DNA of 9,763 nt from Streptomyces xylophagus (lineage in GTDB: Bacteria; Actinomycetota; Actinomycetes; Streptomycetales; Streptomycetaceae), in NCBI RefSeq assembly GCF_000716435.1, contig NZ_JNWO01000061.1, forward strand, positions 1 through 9,763, read 5' to 3'. Below, in pieces: positions 3,970 through 9,763 of this stretch. The notes under the pieces were generated by a model, which had not been told where the DNA came from, ran no database searches, and worked only from the letters and a program-made list of their open reading frames with translations. Numbering within the stretch: position 1 is the stretch's first letter; each line of letters opens with the position of its first letter. The translations under genes were made by a program, and so were the position numbers.

Positions 3970-6099
3970 ATGGCTACCACTTCACTTGACCTGGCCAGGG
4001 TCCGCAACATCGGGATCATGGCTCACATCGACGCGGGCAAGACGACCACCACTGAGCGGATCCTCTTCTACACCGGCGTCAGCTACAAGATCGGTGAAGT
4101 CCACGACGGCGCTGCCACCATGGACTGGATGGAGCAGGAGCAGGAGCGTGGCATCACGATCACCTCTGCTGCCACCACCTGTCACTGGCCGCTCGAGGAC
4201 AACGACTACACCATCAACATCATCGACACCCCGGGGCACGTCGACTTCACCGTCGAGGTGGAGCGTTCGCTGCGCGTCCTCGACGGTGCCGTCACGGTGT
4301 TCGACGGTGTCGCCGGTGTCGAGCCGCAGTCCGAGACGGTGTGGCGTCAGGCCGACCGTTACGGCGTGCCCCGCATCTGCTTCGTCAACAAGCTCGACCG
4401 GACCGGCGCGGAGTTCCACCGCTGCGTCGACATGATCAAGGACCGCCTCGGTGCGGTACCGCTGATCATGCAGCTTCCGATCGGTGCCGAGATGGACTTC
4501 AAGGGCGTTGTGGACCTGGTCCGCATGAAGGCGCTCGTGTGGTCCGCCGAGGCGGCGAAGGGCGAGATGTACGACGTCGTCGACATCCCGGCCACGCACG
4601 TCGAGGCCGCCGAGGAGTACCGCGGCAAGCTGGTCGAGGCCGTCGCGGAGAACGACGACGAGATCATGGAGCTGTTCCTGGAGGGCCAGGAGCCCACCGA
4701 CGAGCAGCTGTACGCCGCGATCCGTCGCGTCACCATCGCGTCCGGCAAGTCCAACGGCGTCACGGTCACCCCGGTGTTCTGTGGCACCGCGTTCAAGAAC
4801 AAGGGCGTCCAGCCCCTGCTCGACGCGGTCGTGCGCTACCTGCCGACCCCCCTGGACGTCGAGGCCATCGAAGGCCACGACGTCAAGGACCCCGAGGTCG
4901 TCGTCAAGCGCAAGCCGTCCGTGGACGAGCCGCTGTCCGCGCTCGCGTTCAAGATCATGAGCGACCCGCACCTGGGCAAGCTCACCTTCGTCCGGGTCTA
5001 CTCGGGCCGCCTGGAGACTGGCACCGCGGTGCTGAACTCCGTCAAGGGCAAGAAGGAGCGCATCGGCAAGATCTACCGCATGCACGCGAACAAGCGTGAG
5101 GAGATCGAGGCGGTGGGCGCCGGCGACATCGTCGCCGTGATGGGCCTGAAGCAGACCACCACCGGTGAGACGCTGTGCGACGACAAGAGCCCGGTGATCC
5201 TGGAGTCCATGGACTTCCCGGCGCCGGTCATCCAGGTCGCGATCGAGCCCAAGTCCAAGGGTGACCAGGAGAAGCTGGGTATTGCCATCCAGCGTCTCGC
5301 GGAGGAGGACCCCTCCTTCCACGTCCACTCGGACGAGGAGACGGGCCAGACCATCCTCGGCGGTATGGGCGAGCTGCACCTCGAGGTGCTGGTCGACCGT
5401 ATGAAGCGCGAGTTCCGCGTCGAGGCCAACGTCGGCAAGCCGCAGGTCGCGTACCGTGAGACGATCCGTAAGGCCGTCGAGCGCGTGGACTACACCCACA
5501 AGAAGCAGACCGGTGGTACCGGTCAGTTCGCCAAGGTGCAGATCGCGATCGAGCCGATCACCGAGTCCGACGGCCCGGCGTACGAGTTCGTGAACAAGGT
5601 CACCGGTGGCCGTATCCCGCGGGAGTACATCCCGTCGGTGGACGCCGGTGCGCAGGAGGCCATGCAGTTCGGCATCCTCGCCGGGTACGAGATGACGGGC
5701 GTCCGCGTCACGCTTCTCGACGGTGCCTACCACGAGGTCGACTCCTCCGAGCTCGCCTTCAAGATCGCCGGATCACAGGCCTTCAAGGAGGCCGCCCGCA
5801 AGGCCAGCCCCGTGCTGCTCGAGCCGATGATGGCCGTCGAGGTCACCACGCCCGAGGACTACATGGGTGAGGTCATCGGCGACATCAACTCCCGCCGTGG
5901 TCAGATCCAGGCCATGGAGGAGCGTGCCGGTGCCCGCGTCGTGAAGGGCCTCGTGCCCCTCTCGGAGATGTTCGGCTACGTCGGCGACCTCCGCAGCAAG
6001 ACCTCGGGTCGCGCAAGCTACTCGATGCAGTTCGACTCCTACGCCGAGGTTCCCCGGAACGTCGCCGAGGAGATCATCGCGAAGGCCAAGGGCGAGTAA
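3970..6099 (+). CDS. fusA: Elongation factor G
   Basis: A 709-residue GTPase that drives ribosomal translocation and, with ribosome recycling factor, subunit splitting. G-domain motifs are intact: AHIDAGKT (18-25, G1), RGITI (60-64, G2), DTPGH (86-90, G3), NKLD (140-143, G4), CGTAFKN (271-277, G5 area). Domain IV is complete, with its tip loop around [10 protein letters not shown] (His588) and the [15 protein letters not shown] segment. Full length and no broken motif indicate the main housekeeping EF-G rather than a fusidic-acid-resistance or FusA2-type paralogue. It starts at ATG 3970, 39 bases after rpsG; the ribosome site is weak (GAGAGAAGA at 3951-3959, about 10 bases off). It is transcribed from the rpsL promoter. 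Confidence 0.99.
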   Translation: MATTSLDLARVRNIGIMAHIDAGKTTTTERILFYTGVSYKIGEVHDGAATMDWMEQEQERGITITSAATTCHWPLEDNDYTINIIDTPGHVDFTVEVERSLRVLDGAVTVFDGVAGVEPQSETVWRQADRYGVPRICFVNKLDRTGAEFHRCVDMIKDRLGAVPLIMQLPIGAEMDFKGVVDLVRMKALVWSAEAAKGEMYDVVDIPATHVEAAEEYRGKLVEAVAENDDEIMELFLEGQEPTDEQLYAAIRRVTIASGKSNGVTVTPVFCGTAFKNKGVQPLLDAVVRYLPTPLDVEAIEGHDVKDPEVVVKRKPSVDEPLSALAFKIMSDPHLGKLTFVRVYSGRLETGTAVLNSVKGKKERIGKIYRMHANKREEIEAVGAGDIVAVMGLKQTTTGETLCDDKSPVILESMDFPAPVIQVAIEPKSKGDQEKLGIAIQRLAEEDPSFHVHSDEETGQTILGGMGELHLEVLVDRMKREFRVEANVGKPQVAYRETIRKAVERVDYTHKKQTGGTGQFAKVQIAIEPITESDGPAYEFVNKVTGGRIPREYIPSVDAGAQEAMQFGILAGYEMTGVRVTLLDGAYHEVDSSELAFKIAGSQAFKEAARKASPVLLEPMMAVEVTTPEDYMGEVIGDINSRRGQIQAMEERAGARVVKGLVPLSEMFGYVGDLRSKTSGRASYSMQFDSYAEVPRNVAEEIIAKAKGE

Positions 6100-6124
6100 C
6101 ACACACCGTTTGCACGCTTTAGGC

Positions 6125-6170
6125 TTGACACCGACCGCCGGGGCTCACCCGGGAGGGCAGACCCCGGCGG
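6125..6170 (+). promoter_or_regulatory. fusA-tuf gap: -35-like TTGACA and strong GC hairpin
   Basis: The 143-base gap contains a perfect TTGACA (6125-6130) and, just after, a 9-bp perfect stem CCGCCGGGG (6135-6143) / CCCCGGCGG (6162-6170) with an 18-base loop that can form an inner CTC/GAG pair. No good -10 stands 16-18 bases after the TTGACA, so it is not a textbook promoter. In Streptomyces ramocissimus tuf1 is known to be transcribed both from the operon promoter and from a promoter in this gap, so a tuf-specific start here is plausible. Alternatively the hairpin may be an attenuator or an mRNA processing/stability element. Confidence 0.5.
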
Positions 6171-6242
6171 GCGGCATCCCAGCAAAGATCACCTGGCGCC
6201 GATGAGTAAGGCGTACCAGAACCACTCCGCAGGAGGACCCCA

Positions 6243-7436
<1,194 letters not shown>

Positions 7437-7464
7437 TATCGATCTGACCAGGTAGCTTTTCCGG

Positions 7465-7498
7465 AGGGGCCCGTACGACTTCGGTCGTACGGGCCTCT
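7465..7498 (+). terminator. Strong terminator of the str operon
   Basis: GGCCCGTACGAC (7468-7479) and GTCGTACGGGCC (7484-7495) form a perfect 12-bp stem closed by a TTCG tetraloop on a C-G pair. The stem extends to 15 bp (7465-7498) with one G-U pair, and is followed by TTTGCTGTT. It begins 29 bases after the tuf stop and is the clearest intrinsic terminator in the window. Confidence 0.93.
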
Positions 7499-7507
7499 TT
7501 GCTGTTA

Positions 7508-7519
7508 CGAAACTATTCG
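7508..7519 (+). promoter_or_regulatory. CGAA-N4-TTCG dyad, possible xylan-response operator
   Basis: CGAAACTATTCG is a small inverted repeat (CGAA / TTCG, 4-base spacer) 84 bases upstream of the GH115 start codon. Inverted repeats of the CGAA/TTCG or GAAA/TTTC kind have been reported upstream of Streptomyces xylanase and xylosidase genes, where they are bound by regulators such as BxlR. This match rests on memory of the motif and a short site, so it is tentative. No clear -35/-10 pair is seen in the 167-base gap. Confidence 0.35.
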
Positions 7520-7603
7520 GCGGGTACGACCCGTTGTTCCCTTCCTTCACTCGCCCCACCATTTGTCATGCCGCTGAGCAAATTCGCTTCGGAGGGATGA
7601 GAC

Positions 7604-9763
7604 ATGGGTGAGCACGTGAGCCGAAGAGCCGTTCTGGGTGCGGGACTTGCCGCGGTGCCGGTGCTGTCGTCGGGGGTCCCGCAGCCCCTGGACACGGGTG
7701 CGTACATCTCCTTCTCGCGTACGACGGGTGCCTTCCCCCTCGTCGGCGCCCCGGTCGTGGTGGACCCTGACGATCACCCCGGAGTCGTACGGGTAGCAGA
7801 GGACCTGAGGGCCGACATCGAACGCGTCACCGGCGTACGCCCCGGCAGCGCGCTCGCGCGGGAGCGTGAGGTGGTACTGGTCGGCACGATCGGCCGCAGC
7901 GCCCTGATCGACGGTTTGGTGGCCGCCGGGAAACTGGACGTGTCCGGGGTGCGGGGCAGGTGGGAGACCTCGCTGCAGACGGTGGTCGAGCGGCCGATGC
8001 CGGGTGTGGAGCGGGCGTTCGTCGTGGCGGGGAGCGACCCGCGCGGCACGATCTTCGGTGCGTACGACGTGTCGTACGGCATCGGGGTCTCGCCCTGGCA
8101 CTGGTGGGACGACGTGCCGCCGACGCATCGCGACGAGGTGTGGGTGCTGCCCGGGCGGTACTCGCAGGGGACGCCGGTGGTGAAGTACCGCGGCTTCTTC
8201 ATCAACGACGAGAATCCGGCGCTGGGGACGTGGGCGCCGGCGTACTTCGGGCCGGGGAAGGCGCCGGGGTATCCGGGCGGCTTCACCGCGGACTTCTACG
8301 GCAAGGTCTTCGAGGTGCTGCTGCGGCTGAAGGGGAACTACCTCTGGCCGGCGGTGTGGGGCCGGGCCTTCGCGGAGGACGATCCCGAGAACCACCGGAG
8401 GGCGTCGGAGTATGGCGTTGTCATGGGCACGTCGCATGAGGCACCCATGATGCGGGGCATCGAGGAGTGGAACCGGCACGCGGTCGCCGCCGTCCGGGAC
8501 TCCTCGGGCGCGATCGTGACGCCGGGGCATGATCCGTACGGCGGGACGGGGGAGTGGTCGTACCGGCTCAACTCCCCGGCGATCCGCGCCTATTGGCGGG
8601 CGGGCGTGCAGCGGATGGTCGACCAGGGTTTCGAGGGTGTCGTCACGCTGGGCATGCGCGGGAACGGCGACACGAGCCTCCCGGACGGCGACGGCATCGA
8701 GCTGATGCGGGAGATCATCGCGGCGCAACGGCAGATCATCGAGGAGGTGACGGGGAGGCCGGCGGCGGAGACTCCGCAGGTGTGGACGCTGTACAAGGAG
8801 GTGCAGCGGTACTGGGACCGGGGGTTGAGGGCGCCGGACGATGTCACGGTCGTCCTCACGGACGACAACTGGGGGAACATCCGTAAGCATCCGGATGTAG
8901 GGGACGGTGAGCGGGCCGGCGGCTACGGCCTGTACTACCACTTCGACTACGTGGGGGCCGGGCGGAACTACAAGTGGGTCGATACGGCGAACCTGCGGAA
9001 CGTGTGGGAGCAGCTGCACGCGGCGTACGCGTACGGGAACCGGGGGTTGTGGGTCGCGAACGTGGGTGACCTGAAGGGGAACGAGCTGCCGACCGAGTTC
9101 TTCCTCAACTACGCCTGGAACCCGGAGTGTTGGGATGTGGACGAGCTTCCGAGCTGGGAACTCCGGTACGCGCGGCAGAACTTCGGGGCGACCGAGGCCC
9201 GTGCGGTTTCTGAAGTCCTGGCGGTGTACGGGCAGTTGCAGGCGCGCCGCAAGCCGGAGTTGCTGAACCGGCGGATCACTCTCGTCGACGGACAGGTGGT
9301 CTACGACGATCAGCAGACCCCATTCGCCTTCGGGCACCGGGAGTTGGAGCGAGTCACGGAGGAATGGCGGGAGTTGGGGCGACGCGCCGAGCGGATCGGG
9401 CGGCGGTTGCCGGGTGGTGGGGTGCGGGACGCGTGGTTCGAACTTGTCGGGTACGAGGTGTTGGCGACCGCCAACCTGTATGAGCTGCGGTCGGCCGAGT
9501 TCACCAACCTGTTGTACGCGGCGCAGGGCCGGGCCGCGACGAACGACCTCGCGGACGCGGCGGAGGCGGGTCTGGCCGCGGACTTCACGTTGGCCGACCG
9601 CTTCAACTCGGCGGTGGCGGGCGGGAAATGGCGGGGCTTCCAGACCCAGCCGCACATCGACTACGGGGATGTGGACCGGTACGGGCCCAATGCCGGTTGG
9701 CAGCAGCCGGAGAGGGACAACGTGGCGTTGCCGGATGTGCTGTTTCCGGCGGTGCGGCGGATT
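7604..9763 (+). CDS. Secreted glycoside hydrolase family 115 (xylan alpha-glucuronidase), partial
   Basis: An open frame of 720 codons with no stop, cut off by the window end; GH115 enzymes usually run to about 900-1000 residues, so the C-terminal domain is missing from view. The family removes alpha-1,2-linked (4-O-methyl)glucuronic acid from xylan. GH115 hallmarks in order: YRGFFINDEN (195-204), KGNYLWPAVW (243-252), VVMGTSHEAPMM (272-283), GMRGNGD (350-356), DDNWGNIR (420-427), NVGDLKGNELPTEFF (486-500). The N-terminus, SRRAVLGAGLAAVPVLSSG, has a twin Arg (R7-R8) then a hydrophobic stretch, indicating Tat-type export. The ATG at 7604 is set by GGAGGG (7591-7596), 7 bases upstream. The strong str terminator separates it from tuf, so it is independently transcribed. 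Codon choice leans to G-ended codons (GTG, CGG, GGG), unlike the C-ended bias of the str genes, in line with lower expression. Specificity on other uronides is possible. Confidence 0.9.
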   Translation, partial: MGEHVSRRAVLGAGLAAVPVLSSGVPQPLDTGAYISFSRTTGAFPLVGAPVVVDPDDHPGVVRVAEDLRADIERVTGVRPGSALAREREVVLVGTIGRSALIDGLVAAGKLDVSGVRGRWETSLQTVVERPMPGVERAFVVAGSDPRGTIFGAYDVSYGIGVSPWHWWDDVPPTHRDEVWVLPGRYSQGTPVVKYRGFFINDENPALGTWAPAYFGPGKAPGYPGGFTADFYGKVFEVLLRLKGNYLWPAVWGRAFAEDDPENHRRASEYGVVMGTSHEAPMMRGIEEWNRHAVAAVRDSSGAIVTPGHDPYGGTGEWSYRLNSPAIRAYWRAGVQRMVDQGFEGVVTLGMRGNGDTSLPDGDGIELMREIIAAQRQIIEEVTGRPAAETPQVWTLYKEVQRYWDRGLRAPDDVTVVLTDDNWGNIRKHPDVGDGERAGGYGLYYHFDYVGAGRNYKWVDTANLRNVWEQLHAAYAYGNRGLWVANVGDLKGNELPTEFFLNYAWNPECWDVDELPSWELRYARQNFGATEARAVSEVLAVYGQLQARRKPELLNRRITLVDGQVVYDDQQTPFAFGHRELERVTEEWRELGRRAERIGRRLPGGGVRDAWFELVGYEVLATANLYELRSAEFTNLLYAAQGRAATNDLADAAEAGLAADFTLADRFNSAVAGGKWRGFQTQPHIDYGDVDRYGPNAGWQQPERDNVALPDVLFPAVRRI

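Noticed and set aside
3982..5733. 583-codon open frame antisense to fusA
   Set aside because: Mirror of the strong C-ended codon bias of fusA; composition rich in D, L, V, R and H with no domain. Similar long antisense frames over rpsL/rpsG, tuf and the GH115 gene were rejected for the same reason.
7547..9655. 702-codon open frame antisense to the GH115 gene
   Set aside because: The plus strand has an uninterrupted 720-codon frame with clear GH115 motifs, Tat signal and ribosome site; the antisense frame is Arg/Pro/Val-rich shadow.

Overview
The window is high-GC actinobacterial DNA, almost certainly from Streptomyces or a close relative. The evidence is strong G/C preference at third codon positions, GTG starts on rpsL and tuf, a WhiB-like iron-sulfur regulator (a family confined to Actinobacteria and their phages), DUF1707-type membrane protein architecture, and the str operon order rpsL-rpsG-fusA-tuf.

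Left part (1-2100): a very G-rich stretch containing a 13-G run is followed by a leftward XRE-type helix-turn-helix regulator gene (125-592). A 275-base divergent control region with several imperfect palindromes separates it from a rightward three-gene set: a WhiB-like protein with an atypical GVCGG turn, a 223-residue unrecognised protein ending in a Cys-rich zinc-ribbon-like module, and a 63-residue MerR/excisionase-like HTH protein. The last three overlap by a few bases and end at a strong hairpin terminator (2063-2099). All four look like DNA-binding or metal-binding regulatory proteins. The set resembles a small accessory or phage-derived regulatory cassette parked beside essential translation genes; no integrase, attachment site or tRNA is visible, so mobility is not shown.

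Middle part (2205-7498): a DUF1707/two-TM membrane protein gene, then the str operon. A good vegetative promoter (TTGACC-17-TACGCT, 2862-2890) drives a leader of about 190 bases with two clear hairpins, then rpsL (S12), rpsG (S7), fusA (EF-G) and tuf (EF-Tu). S12 carries the wild-type residues at the usual streptomycin-resistance sites. The fusA-tuf gap of 143 bases holds a perfect -35 hexamer and a 9-bp GC hairpin. The operon ends at a very strong UUCG-tetraloop terminator (7465-7498).

Right part (7508-9763): a CGAA-N4-TTCG dyad lies upstream of a long open frame that starts at 7604 and runs off the window. It encodes a secreted (Tat-type signal) glycoside hydrolase family 115 enzyme, predicted to remove glucuronic acid side chains from xylan. 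The dyad resembles elements reported for Streptomyces xylan genes, which suggests local substrate control.

The most noteworthy material is the XRE / WhiB-like / zinc-ribbon / HTH cassette with its palindromic operators, the structured rpsL leader, and the possible xylan operator in front of the GH115 gene.
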